DNA of 64,000 bases from Alphaproteobacteria bacterium. GTDB lineage: Bacteria > Myxococcota_A > UBA796 > GCA-2862545. Shown one piece after another: positions 35,775-45,174 of this stretch (the stretch's first letter is position 1; each line of letters starts with the position of its first letter). A model generated the notes under the pieces. It did no database searches. It was not told the origin of the DNA and worked only from the letters and a program-made list of their open reading frames with translations. Position numbers and translations under genes: made by a program. The DNA lies in the NCBI GenBank assembly GCA_020632915.1, contig JACKEP010000010.1, positions 62,001-126,000 of the forward strand, given 5' to 3'.

Positions 35775-37955
35775 ATGAACACCCCTCGCCACCCGCGCCC
35801 CGACGGTGTCTACCGTCCCCGCAGCCGGCCCTCGATCGCGGGCACGCACGCCTTCGTCGACGACGAGATCCGCGACTACGACGTCACGCTGCAGCGCTTT
35901 CTCGACGGCCGCGTCCCCGAGGCGGTCTTCCTCGAGCACCGCCTGCGCCACGGCGTGTACGGCCAGCGCCAGGACGGCGTGCACATGATCCGCAGCAAGC
36001 TGCCGCTGGGTCTCCTCAGCCCCGAGCAGCTCGAGGCGTTCGCCGACCTGACCGAGGCGTGGGCCGGCGGCGTGGCCCACCTGACCACGCGCCAGGACAT
36101 CCAGGTCCACTTCGTCCGCCTGCCCGACACCCCCGAGGTGATGACCGCGCTGGACCGGGCGTCGATGACATCGCGCGAGGCGTGCGGCAACGTCGTCCGC
36201 AACGTCACCGCCGATCCGCTCGCCGGGGTGCACGCCGACGAGGCCTTCGACGTCACCCCCTACGGCATCGCCGTGGCGCGCTTCCTGCTGCGCCTGCCCG
36301 ACGGCCAGAGCCTCGGGCGCAAGTTCAAGCCGACGCTCGCGTCGACCTGGGACCGACGCTTCAACCTCGGCGCCCTGCACGACGTGGGGCTGACAGCGGT
36401 CGAACGCGACGGCCAGCGCGGTTTCGACCTCGTGGTGGGCGGCGGCCTCGGGGCGGTCGCCAGTGAGGCGAAGCGGTTCACCGACTTCCTGCCCGTCGAG
36501 GAGCTCCTCCCCACGCTGCAGGCCATCCTCAAGGTGTTCGCAGCCCACGGCGAGAAGCTCAAGCGCGCGCGCGCCAGGATGAAGTTCCTCGTGGACGACT
36601 GGGGGATCGACCGGTTCCGCGACGCCGTCCTCGAGGCCCGCGCCACGCTGCCGTACGACCCGCGCTGGCAGAGCCTGCTCGGCGACGTCGCGCCGTGGAC
36701 CGACCACCCCGTCCACCCGCCCGGCGCCGACCTTCCCCCGCCGCGCGACGACGACGACGCGGCCTGGCTGCGCACCAACGTCGTGCCCCAGCGTCAGGAC
36801 GGCTACGCGGCCGTCCAGGTGCGCGTGCCGCAGGGAGACCTGTCGCCCGCCCAGCTCCGGGGCCTGGCGGCCGTCCTGCGCGACCACGCCGGCGACACCA
36901 CGCGCATCGGCCCCGACCAGAGCTTGTGGATCCGGTGGGTCGCCGTCGATCGGCTGCTCGCGCTGCGCGACGGGCTGACGGCGCTGGGGCTCGGCGCCGC
37001 CCGCGCCGGCGGCCTCGGCGACACTGTGACGTGCCCGGGCGCCGACACCTGCAAGCTCGGCATCACCACGCCCCGCGCCCTCGCCCGGCAGATGCAGGCC
37101 GAGCTGGACGCGATCGCCACCGACCCCCGGCTGGAGCGCCTGCGGATCCACGTCAGCGGCTGCCCGAACGCCTGCGCCCAGCACCACATCGCCGACATCG
37201 GCCTGTTCGGTGCCGCCCGCACGATCGACGGCGTGACGGCACCCCACTTCATGCTGCTGCTCGGCGGGCTCGCCGGCGGTCGCCACGAGGAGGCCCCCGG
37301 CGACGGCTTCGGCACCACGGTGCTCAAGCTGCCCGCCGCGCGCGTCGGGGAGGCCGTGCGTCGCCTCACCACCCGCTACCTGGACGAGGCCGCCCCCGGC
37401 ACGCCGTTCGGCCGGTGGGCCCGCCAGACCGGACGTCCCGCGCTCAAGGCCCTGCTGGACGACCTGACCGACCTGCCGCCGCCGTCGGTGGCCCCCGCGC
37501 TGTACGTCGAGCACGGCCGCGCCGACACGGCATTCAAGGTCGTGCGGGGAACGGGCGAGTGCGCCGGTGCGGTGGTCCTGCAGGGCGACCTGCTGCTGAT
37601 GGAGGCCGACCGCCACGCCGACGAGGCGACCGCGCGCCTGGAGGCCGGCGCCGAGGCCGCCGCGGTGCGGACGAGCGCGCTCGCCGCCTTCGATCGCGCC
37701 GCCCGCTCGCTGCTGTCGACCCAGGGGATCACCGACCCGGCCCCCGAGGCCGTCCGCGACCTGTTCCGCGCCCACCTGTACGACGCCGGCCGCATCTACG
37801 AGGGCGTCGGTCACTACTTCCTGCACGCCACCACCGAGCGGCCCACGGACGCCGTCGGCGACCGGCTGCGTCGCCTGGTGGTCGAGGCCGGTCTGTTCGT
37901 CGAGGAGGCCCACGCGATCCACGGCCGCCTGCAGAACCCGGCGGTGCGCGCATGA
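35775..37955 (+). CDS. Sirohaem/4Fe-4S sulfite (nitrite) reductase with C-terminal helical extension
   Basis: 726 residues; GGAG then ATG 35775. Two ferredoxin-like/sirohaem-binding half repeats: 'HLTTRQDIQVHFVRLPD' in the first, and the cluster/sirohaem cysteines Cys420 and Cys426 (TCPGADTCKLG) with Cys463 and Cys467 (SGCPNACAQHH) in the second. It reduces sulfite to sulfide or nitrite to ammonia with six electrons; the cysteine leader points to sulfite. About 180 extra C-terminal residues ('AAAVRTSALAAFDRAARSLL', 'FRAHLYDAGRIYEGVGHYFLHA') form a HEPN-like helical domain. A 4-nt ATGA overlap links it to cysG. Confidence 0.93.
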   Translation: MNTPRHPRPDGVYRPRSRPSIAGTHAFVDDEIRDYDVTLQRFLDGRVPEAVFLEHRLRHGVYGQRQDGVHMIRSKLPLGLLSPEQLEAFADLTEAWAGGVAHLTTRQDIQVHFVRLPDTPEVMTALDRASMTSREACGNVVRNVTADPLAGVHADEAFDVTPYGIAVARFLLRLPDGQSLGRKFKPTLASTWDRRFNLGALHDVGLTAVERDGQRGFDLVVGGGLGAVASEAKRFTDFLPVEELLPTLQAILKVFAAHGEKLKRARARMKFLVDDWGIDRFRDAVLEARATLPYDPRWQSLLGDVAPWTDHPVHPPGADLPPPRDDDDAAWLRTNVVPQRQDGYAAVQVRVPQGDLSPAQLRGLAAVLRDHAGDTTRIGPDQSLWIRWVAVDRLLALRDGLTALGLGAARAGGLGDTVTCPGADTCKLGITTPRALARQMQAELDAIATDPRLERLRIHVSGCPNACAQHHIADIGLFGAARTIDGVTAPHFMLLLGGLAGGRHEEAPGDGFGTTVLKLPAARVGEAVRRLTTRYLDEAAPGTPFGRWARQTGRPALKALLDDLTDLPPPSVAPALYVEHGRADTAFKVVRGTGECAGAVVLQGDLLLMEADRHADEATARLEAGAEAAAVRTSALAAFDRAARSLLSTQGITDPAPEAVRDLFRAHLYDAGRIYEGVGHYFLHATTERPTDAVGDRLRRLVVEAGLFVEEAHAIHGRLQNPAVRA

Positions 37956-39421
37956 GCCGCGTCCCCAACGTGGCCCCCGCGGTGGGGGGCGGCTCGCTGA
38001 TGGTGGCGTGGCAGCTGCGCGGACGGTCCGTGCTCGTCGTCGGCGGCGGCAGCGTCGCCGCAGGGCGTGTCCGTCTGGCCCTGGAGGCCGACGCCCGGGT
38101 GCGCGTGGTGGCACCGGCGCTGGGCGCCGAGCTGCGCCACCGGTGGTCGCTGGGGGAGGTGGCGTGGCGTCCCGCGCCGTTCGAGGCCGCCGACCTGGAC
38201 GACGTCGACCTCGTGCTGGCCTGCCTCGACGACGAGGACGTGAGTGCGACGATCGCCGACGCCTGCCGCGCGCGCCGCATCCCGGTCAACTGCGCCGACC
38301 AGCCCGAGCGCTGCGACTTCTGGCTCACCAGCGTGCACCGGGACGGTCCATTGCAGATCGCGTTGTCGACGAACGGGGAGGCCCCCGCGCTCGGGGCACG
38401 CCTGCTCCGCGAGCTCGCGCGCCATGTCCCGGCCGACGCCCGCGCCGCGATCGAGGCCTTCGGCACCCTGCGCCAGCGCGTCCGCGCCCACGACCCGGCG
38501 CCCGACGCCAGCCGACGACGCATGCGCTGGCTGACCGACGTGGCCCGCCGCAGCGCCTGGCGCGCGCTGGCCACCCTCGACGGTGCCACCGTCGACCACC
38601 TCCTCGACGCCTACGACCTCCCGGGTCCGTCCGTGCCCCGCGCGCCTGAGCTGGGGCCGCGGCACGGACGGATCCGGCTCGTCGGGGCCGGACCGGGCGA
38701 CCCCGACCTGCTCACGGTCGCCGCCCGGCGCGCGCTCGACGAGGCCGACCTGGTGCTCAGCGATCGCCTGGTCCCGCAGGCGATCCTCGATCTGGTGCGC
38801 GGAGAGCTCCGCGTCGCGTCCAAGCAGCCCGGACGTGCCGACGCCGCCCAGGCCGAGCTCGACGCGTGGATGGTGGAGGCCGCGCTGGGCGGACGGGACG
38901 TGGTGCGCCTCAAGTGCGGCGACCCGTTCGTGTTCGGGCGCGGCGGAGAGGAGCTGGACATGCTGGCCCGCCACGGCCTGCACGCCGAGGTGATCCCGGG
39001 GGTCACCAGCGCGCTGGCGGCACCCCTGGCCGCGGGCATTCCGGCCACCCAGCGCGGCGTGGCCGATCGCGTGCTCGTGATGACCGGTCAGGGCCGTGGC
39101 GGCAGCGACCCCGCCCTGCCGGCCTTCGATCCGCACACCACCTGCGTCTGGCTCATGGGCGTGGGGCGCCTCGCCGCGCTGGCCGACGCGCTCTGCGCCC
39201 GGGGCTTCCCGGCGGACTGGCCCGCGGCCCTCGTCGAACGGGCCACGCACCCCGACGAACGCGTCGTCACCGGCACGATCGCGACGATCGCGGCCCGCGC
39301 ACGGGCGCACGGCGTCGGCGCTCCGGCGACGCTCGTGGTGGGCCAGGTCGTGGCCGCAGCCCAGGCGCGGGAGGCGTCGCGCCCCGCGGCCCGGGCCTCG
39401 GTCGCCGTCGGTCACCGGTGA
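37952..39421 (+). CDS. cysG: Sirohaem synthase (CysG), bifunctional or trifunctional
   Basis: 489 residues, start overlapping the reductase stop (ATGA). The N-terminal precorrin-2 dehydrogenase/ferrochelatase domain has the NAD motif 'VLVVGGGSVAAGRV' and 'VNCADQPERCDFWLTSVHRDGPLQIALSTNGEAPALG'. The C-terminal uroporphyrinogen-III methyltransferase domain has 'IRLVGAGPGDPDLLTVAA', 'VVRLKCGDPFVFGRGGEEL' and 'VIPGVTSALAAPL', which bind SAM. It turns uroporphyrinogen III into sirohaem, the cofactor of the reductase encoded just upstream, so enzyme and cofactor are made together under the cysteine leader. Confidence 0.95.
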   Translation: MSRVPNVAPAVGGGSLMVAWQLRGRSVLVVGGGSVAAGRVRLALEADARVRVVAPALGAELRHRWSLGEVAWRPAPFEAADLDDVDLVLACLDDEDVSATIADACRARRIPVNCADQPERCDFWLTSVHRDGPLQIALSTNGEAPALGARLLRELARHVPADARAAIEAFGTLRQRVRAHDPAPDASRRRMRWLTDVARRSAWRALATLDGATVDHLLDAYDLPGPSVPRAPELGPRHGRIRLVGAGPGDPDLLTVAARRALDEADLVLSDRLVPQAILDLVRGELRVASKQPGRADAAQAELDAWMVEAALGGRDVVRLKCGDPFVFGRGGEELDMLARHGLHAEVIPGVTSALAAPLAAGIPATQRGVADRVLVMTGQGRGGSDPALPAFDPHTTCVWLMGVGRLAALADALCARGFPADWPAALVERATHPDERVVTGTIATIAARARAHGVGAPATLVVGQVVAAAQAREASRPAARASVAVGHR

Positions 39422-39593
39422 CGGGCATCCGGTGACCTCCGGTGGACGAACGTGACCTGTCGACCCTGTGCAAAGCCAGTACAGTCCCTGTGCATCGCGG
39501 GACGTTCCTTAGGCCGAACGCTCTACGGTACCCCTGCGATGACGTCCCCACCTTCACGATCACGACCCGACTCAAGTTCGGGAGGAGACTGTC

Positions 39594-41318
39594 ATGCACA
39601 GGCTTTGGATTGCCTCGGCCCTCGCGGCCGCCTCGCTCGCTGGCTGCGCCCCCGCCACCCCCGACGCCGACACCTCCGCGTGGGATCACCTCCCCCCGTC
39701 GCCGCCGATGACGCTCACCCTGTCGGCCCCCATCGCCGCCACCATCGGCGGCACCGCCACGTTCACCGTCACGGGCGCCATGCCGGGCGAGACCGTGCGC
39801 GTCTTCCAGGGCTCGGCCCTCGGTGACGGCGCGTGCCCGCAGCGCATCGGCGGCCTCTGCGTCGACCTCATCAGCGCCGGCGTGGCCTACGACGGCGTCG
39901 CCGACGCCACCGGCACCGCGATCATCACCCCGACCGTCCCCGCCTCGGCCACCCTCGACGAGACCACCTACTTCCAGGCCTTCATCCGTCGCGGCCTGCG
40001 CGGCGCCGACACCGTCGCCTCCAACATCGAGGCGGTGCGCGCGTCCGACGGCTCGGCCCGCCTGCGCGTCGTCCACGGCTCGCCCGACGCCCCCAACGTC
40101 GACATCTACGCCGACGGCGGCCTGCTCGTCTCCGACCTCGCCTACCAGGAGAGCACCGGGTACGTCGCCGTGCCCCCGGGCACCTACGCGGTCGACATCC
40201 GCGCCGCGGGCGCGCTGCCCTCGTCCCCGCCGGCCTACAGCATCCCGGCGCTGACGCTCGACGGCAACGTCGACTACACCGCGATCGCCGCCGGCTACCT
40301 CGGCAGCGCCATGCCCGACGACCAGTTCCGCGTGCTGGCGCTCGTCGACGACTGGGGCTCGCCGGCCCGCGGCAGCTACCGCGCCCGCATCGTGCACGCC
40401 TCGCCGGACGCCCCCACGGTCGACATCGACGTCGGCAACGACGGCTCCTCGGAGATCGCCGCCCTGCCGCGCTTCGCCGACACCGGCGCCGACGGCGTGC
40501 CCCTGCCGTCCGACACCACGCTGGCCGTGGGCGTCGCCGGCGGCGCGCTGTCGTTCACCGTCCCGGGCCTGCCCGAGGCCACCGACGTCCTCGTGATCGC
40601 CAACGGCAACCTCGGCGCCGAGCGCGCCAACGAGGACGACGCCTTCGGCCTGCTCGCCATCATCGACGACGGCGACCCGGTCTTCCTCCGCCAGGACCCG
40701 AAGGTCTACGCCCTGCACGCATCGGCCGACGCGCCGACGGTCGACGTCAAGGTCGGCAGCGCCACAATCGTCGACGACCTGTCGTTCCGGGACCTCGCGG
40801 GCCCGGTCAGCGTGCCCCCGGGCAGCTACGACCTCGACATCTACGACGACACCGGCACGACCTTCGTCACCAGCTGGCCCACGCCCATGCTGGAGGCCGG
40901 CGAGACCTACCTCGCCGTCGCCACCGGCTTCCTGACCAGCACACCCGGCTTCACCATCCTGCCGCTCGTCGACGACCTGCCCATCGACGCCACGATGTCG
41001 ACCGTGTCCGTGGTCCACGCCTCGCCCGATGCGCCCACCGTCACCGCGGGCGCGCTGCTGCCGGCCTACACCGCGCTCACGCCGGCGCTGTCCTACCTCG
41101 ACCCCGCCGCCGACGTCACCGTCGCACCCGGCACCTACGACCTCGCGGTGGGCACCGCGGCCGGCGACGCCGCGCTGTTCACGTTCCCCGGCATCTCGCT
41201 GCTCGCCGGCGACCGCCTCTTCGCGATCGCGAACGGCTCGCTGATCGGGGGGTCCTTCGGCGTCACCCTCGTCGACACGACGACGACGCCGTGGACCGCC
41301 GCCACGCTCACGCCGTAG
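39594..41318 (+). CDS. Lipoprotein with four DUF4397 repeats
   Basis: 574 residues; GGAGGAG before ATG 39594; lipobox ASLAGC. After the Cys-pair module (~35-150, CPQRIGGLCVD) come four DUF4397 domains, each opening with 'RVVHGSPDAPNVDIYADG', 'RIVHASPDAPTVDIDVG', 'YALHASADAPTVDVKVG', 'SVVHASPDAPTVTAG' and continuing with 'VPPGTYAVDI'-like strands. DUF4397 forms Ig-like beta-sandwiches in secreted proteins; function unknown. A 172-bp upstream region holds no promoter I can assign with confidence. Convergent with htpX, 3 bp apart. Confidence 0.9.
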   Translation: MHRLWIASALAAASLAGCAPATPDADTSAWDHLPPSPPMTLTLSAPIAATIGGTATFTVTGAMPGETVRVFQGSALGDGACPQRIGGLCVDLISAGVAYDGVADATGTAIITPTVPASATLDETTYFQAFIRRGLRGADTVASNIEAVRASDGSARLRVVHGSPDAPNVDIYADGGLLVSDLAYQESTGYVAVPPGTYAVDIRAAGALPSSPPAYSIPALTLDGNVDYTAIAAGYLGSAMPDDQFRVLALVDDWGSPARGSYRARIVHASPDAPTVDIDVGNDGSSEIAALPRFADTGADGVPLPSDTTLAVGVAGGALSFTVPGLPEATDVLVIANGNLGAERANEDDAFGLLAIIDDGDPVFLRQDPKVYALHASADAPTVDVKVGSATIVDDLSFRDLAGPVSVPPGSYDLDIYDDTGTTFVTSWPTPMLEAGETYLAVATGFLTSTPGFTILPLVDDLPIDATMSTVSVVHASPDAPTVTAGALLPAYTALTPALSYLDPAADVTVAPGTYDLAVGTAAGDAALFTFPGISLLAGDRLFAIANGSLIGGSFGVTLVDTTTTPWTAATLTP

Positions 41319-41321
41319 CCG

Positions 41322-42182
41322 TCACCGGGCCAGCGCGGGTCGACCGCCCAGGTCGCGCCCGTCGCTGGCCCGCAGGCCGCGCAGCCGTCGCACCCGCTCC
41401 TCCATCGGAGGGTGGGTGCTGAACAGGCCACCCAGACCGCCACCGAAGGTGTTGGCGATGTAGTGGGTGGCCTCGCTGCCGGTGTGCATCGGCACGCGCG
41501 CGCCGATGCCGCTGATCCGCTCCAGGGCGGAGGCCAGCCCCTCGGGGTCGCCGGTGAGCGCGGCCGCCCGAGCGTCCGCGGCGTACTCGCGGGAGCGGCT
41601 GACCGCCAGATGCAGCAGCGTCGCCGCGATCGGCGCCAGCAGCATCGTCGCCAGACGCGCCACCATGGGCGTGTCCCGGTCCCCGCCGGTCCAGAACGCC
41701 AGACGCGCGAGCATCGTGACGGCGCCGGCCATCGTGGCGGCCACGGCCGACGTCAGCGTGTCGCGGTGACGGATGTGACCGAGCTCGTGGGCGAGCACGC
41801 CGCGGATCTGGCGGCGGTCGAGCGTCTGCAGCAGCCCCGCCGTCACCGCCACGACACCGTGCGCCGGATCGCGACCGGTCGCGAAGGCGTTGGGGCTGGC
41901 TTCGTTCGGCACCAGGTAGACGCGCGGCGTCGGGATCCCGGCCCGCTGCGCCAGCTCGGCGACGTCGTCCACGAGCCACTGCAGGCGCGGGTCGTCGATC
42001 GGCTGCGCGCCCGATGTGGCGAGCACGATGCGGTCCGAGAAGAACCAGGTGCCCAGGTTCATGAGGCTGGCCAGCACCAGCATGACGGCCATGCCGCCAC
42101 GCCCGGCCAGCGCGCCACCCACCAGCACGAACAGCGCGGTGAGCGTCGCCATCAGGAAGGTGGTCTTCAGCGTGTTGGTCAT
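41322..42182 (-). CDS. htpX: Membrane zinc metalloprotease HtpX
   Basis: 286 residues (E. coli 293) from ATG 42182. Two N-terminal transmembrane helices, then 'RVYLVPNEASPNAFATGRDP' (family signature), the zinc motif His132-Glu133-Leu-Gly-His136, two further hydrophobic segments, and the third ligand in 'SRSREYAADARAA'. HtpX degrades misfolded inner-membrane proteins together with FtsH. A single gene; the neighbours are unrelated. Confidence 0.95.
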   Translation of the reverse strand: MTNTLKTTFLMATLTALFVLVGGALAGRGGMAVMLVLASLMNLGTWFFSDRIVLATSGAQPIDDPRLQWLVDDVAELAQRAGIPTPRVYLVPNEASPNAFATGRDPAHGVVAVTAGLLQTLDRRQIRGVLAHELGHIRHRDTLTSAVAATMAGAVTMLARLAFWTGGDRDTPMVARLATMLLAPIAATLLHLAVSRSREYAADARAAALTGDPEGLASALERISGIGARVPMHTGSEATHYIANTFGGGLGGLFSTHPPMEERVRRLRGLRASDGRDLGGRPALAR

Positions 42183-42311
42183 CACAGCTCCAGCGCGTGG
42201 GCGCACGGAGCGCACCACGCCTGGACCCTGCGTACGCACGGCGCAGGCGCGCACCGTCACGTTGTGTGACCGGACCCTGCGGCCGACCCCGACGGACGAG
42301 GCGCCGATCCG

Positions 42312-42722
42312 CTACTCGGTGACGCCCGTGAGCTTGCTCAGGCGCGCGACGACCTGATCCTCGTCGAGGGTCTGGAGCTCCCCACAGAGCGACCCCACCT
42401 CGTCGGCGGTCATGCCGCTGCCGTACAGCGCCTCACCCACCTTGTCGGCCCACGCGTCGCCCTTGGTGGCCACCAGGCCCGACACGAGCGCCTCGCACGC
42501 CTTGTTGGCGGCGACGATCTCGGGCGGCGTGTGCTCGGGTTCCGGTTCGAGCACCGACCCGGGCACCTGCACGATGCCATCGGTGTCGGTGTCCGAGTCG
42601 GACGCGCCCACCATCACCGGCTCCATGGCGACGGGATCGGACGTCCACATACCGAACTCGTCGCCCACGATGATGCCGACCAGCACGAGCACGAGAACGC
42701 CCGCGACGATCCACCGACCCAT
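42312..42722 (-). CDS. Small membrane-anchored protein
   Basis: 136 residues; GGAGG before ATG 42722. One N-terminal transmembrane helix (WIVAGVLVLVLVGIIVG), a short Asp/Ser/Thr-rich linker ('SDSDTDTDG') and a helical domain with two cysteines ('NKACEALVSGLV', 'EVGSLCGELQTL'), probably disulfide-linked. Not recognised. It lies between htpX and the glycosyltransferase-like gene, all on the minus strand but with separate ribosome sites. Confidence 0.65.
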   Translation of the reverse strand: MGRWIVAGVLVLVLVGIIVGDEFGMWTSDPVAMEPVMVGASDSDTDTDGIVQVPGSVLEPEPEHTPPEIVAANKACEALVSGLVATKGDAWADKVGEALYGSGMTADEVGSLCGELQTLDEDQVVARLSKLTGVTE

Positions 42723-42761
42723 GGAGACCTCCAGTGCGCACAGACTAACGCACCACGCGCG

Positions 42762-45041
42762 TCACCGTGCCCCATCGGGGACGTCCCGCGACAGCCGGTA
42801 CAGGCCCACCACCGCGGGCGCGCCCACCAGCGCCTCGTAGATGCTGCCCGCCACCCGGTCGCCGAGCGGCATCGCCACCACCTCGGTGGACGCCTCCAGC
42901 GCCGCGCCGCACCACGGGTCGATCCAGTCCGACGGCAGGCCGTCCACCGCGATGCGCGGCGCCGTGGTCAGGTCGCTCGTGTCCAGGTAGCGCCACCGCA
43001 CGGTGTCGCGACCCGCGAGCGCGGCGTCGCCCCGCGGGTCGAGGAGCACCCGCTGGCAGTCGGCGGTGCGCACGAACCACACGTCGCGATCCGGCGGCAA
43101 CACGCCGTCGACCCAGTCGCGGAGCGGCCGCACGGTCCACGCCGGACCCAGCCAGTGATCGAGGTGGGCGCGGCTCACCCGCAGGCCGCGGGCCCTGGCG
43201 TCGTCGGGGGCGTCGGCCTCCGCCAGCCACACCACGATGTCGCCCTCGGGCACCGTGTGCCGCACGACGTCCACGAGGTCGGCCTGGATCTGCTTGGGGT
43301 AGCGCGCGGTCAGGAACGGCACGCCCCAGACCACGTCGCCGACGAGCAGCAGGGCCACCGCCGCCACGCCGAGCGCTCGCCCCCGGCCCACCACCGCATC
43401 GAGCGCCGGCGCGGCCAGCGCCGCGAGCAGCGGCCACGTCGACAGCGACGTGCGCACGAACGTCGACAGGCAGTCGTACTGCGGCAGGTAGACCCACATC
43501 GCCCCCGCCCACGCGAGCGCGGCCCACGCCACCACGCCCGGATCCCGGCGCGCCCCGATCCACGCGCCGACCACCACGAGCACACCGACCCACGGCGCCT
43601 CCAGCGCCGGATCGAAGGCGGCGTGGATCTGCCACGTGCGCAGCTCGGGCCCGCCGTTCGGCCACACCCACGCCCCATAGGCGACCGCACCCAGACCGAC
43701 GGCCGTCGCCAGCCCCACCCATGGGGTCGACGGCAGCCGCAGCCGCCGCCAGCCCTCCACCACCCCGCGCCGCACCCAAGGCAGCGCGAGCACCCCGAGG
43801 GCAGCGACGAGGTCGAGCACGAACAGCCGCGGATCGGCCAGCGGGTCGGCCGCCGTGCGCCGCAGGTCGTCGGGCGGCGGGGTCGCCAGCACCTCCAGCA
43901 AGCGCGGCAGGAACAGCACCCCTGCCATCGGCACGGCGAGCACCACCACGGGACGCCGCCACGCGGTGCGCAGCCACGACGGCCGACGCAGCAGCATCGA
44001 CAGCACCAGCCACGCCGGCACCAGCGCCATCAGCTCGGCCCGGGTCTGGGCGGCGACGACGGCCGCGCCGAGGCCGAGCACGAGCCACCGCCCCTCGTCC
44101 GTCCGCAGGTGCAGCTCGAACAGCCACAGCGCCGCCAGCGTCCACGCCATCGCCGGCACGTACATCGACTCCGTGGCGCCGATCCGCAGCAGCACAGGGC
44201 TCGCCGCGAGCACGGCCGCGCCGAGCAGCGCCGTACGGTCGCTGGCCCACAGCGCCCGCAGCCACAGGAACGCCGCCACGAGCGCAAGGCTCGTCACCCC
44301 CATCGCCAGCCGGAACACGTCCACGGCGCCGTCGAAGAGGCGGTAGAGCGGCTGGAACACGACGTAGTAGCCGTAGCCGTGCAGCAGCCCGAGGTTGGCC
44401 CGTCCCGGCGGCGTGTTCGCCACCACATCGGCCACGCGGTCGAGGCCGTGCTGGTTCGAGTGCCACACGCCGGGCACGCCCAGCGCCTCGGTCACGCCCA
44501 CCCGCGCGGCCAGCAGCGCGAGCAGCGCGCACCACGCCCACAGGGGCACGCCCGCCGCCCACGCCGGCGCCGTCGCGACCATCCCCGCACACCACGCCAC
44601 CACCACCACCTCGAGGGTGACGGCCTCGCGCTCCTGGGCCGGGCTCGCCTGGGTGCCCAGCGCCCGCACGAACGGCGGCGGACGGGGCCAGGCCGCCTCC
44701 CGGTCGCGGATCGCGGCGACGATCGCGGCCACGGCGTCAGGATCCACGCGCGGGTCGGCGATCACCCGCGTGCCGGCGGTCGCGATGCCGGGCGCGGGAT
44801 CGGGGTGCCAGCGGTCGACGATGCGCACCGGGTGGGTGTCGTGCCGCGTGCCCACCTCGTAGCGCACCTCGACCTCGGACCGGCGCACCGACCGGATCGT
44901 GGCACCGTCACCGATCGGGCCCACCTGCACCGGCAGCGCCCACGTCGTGGCCGGCGCGTGCCGCACCACGATCGCGAACGCGCCCGCGAGGAGCACGCCC
45001 ACCGCGAGCAGCAGCGGCAGGAGTCGGCGAGCGGTGGTCAT
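42762..45041 (-). CDS. Large polytopic membrane protein, glycosyltransferase-39-like
   Basis: 759 residues from ATG 45041. A signal-anchor helix, a ~110-residue periplasmic region, then about ten transmembrane helices and a C-terminal ~200-residue soluble domain. 'VWHSNQHGLDRVADVVANTPPGRANLGLLHGYGYY' precedes the helices where GT-C glycosyltransferases (PMT, ArnT, EmbC) hold their first-loop acidic site; no clear DD or DE motif is visible, so the class is tentative. It may transfer sugars to lipid or protein at the envelope. A hypothetical membrane protein is the alternative. Confidence 0.55.
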   Translation of the reverse strand: MTTARRLLPLLLAVGVLLAGAFAIVVRHAPATTWALPVQVGPIGDGATIRSVRRSEVEVRYEVGTRHDTHPVRIVDRWHPDPAPGIATAGTRVIADPRVDPDAVAAIVAAIRDREAAWPRPPPFVRALGTQASPAQEREAVTLEVVVVAWCAGMVATAPAWAAGVPLWAWCALLALLAARVGVTEALGVPGVWHSNQHGLDRVADVVANTPPGRANLGLLHGYGYYVVFQPLYRLFDGAVDVFRLAMGVTSLALVAAFLWLRALWASDRTALLGAAVLAASPVLLRIGATESMYVPAMAWTLAALWLFELHLRTDEGRWLVLGLGAAVVAAQTRAELMALVPAWLVLSMLLRRPSWLRTAWRRPVVVLAVPMAGVLFLPRLLEVLATPPPDDLRRTAADPLADPRLFVLDLVAALGVLALPWVRRGVVEGWRRLRLPSTPWVGLATAVGLGAVAYGAWVWPNGGPELRTWQIHAAFDPALEAPWVGVLVVVGAWIGARRDPGVVAWAALAWAGAMWVYLPQYDCLSTFVRTSLSTWPLLAALAAPALDAVVGRGRALGVAAVALLLVGDVVWGVPFLTARYPKQIQADLVDVVRHTVPEGDIVVWLAEADAPDDARARGLRVSRAHLDHWLGPAWTVRPLRDWVDGVLPPDRDVWFVRTADCQRVLLDPRGDAALAGRDTVRWRYLDTSDLTTAPRIAVDGLPSDWIDPWCGAALEASTEVVAMPLGDRVAGSIYEALVGAPAVVGLYRLSRDVPDGAR

Positions 45042-45174
45042 CGGCGGCTGACGGGGAGGCAGGGTGCGTCGGATCTACCATGGGCCACCGTGTCGGGGTC
45101 GGTCTCGGTGCGCTTGACGACGGCTCCGCGCGCACCTACGTCACGGTCCGGCACACGCCGGTGAAGGCGGTCCG

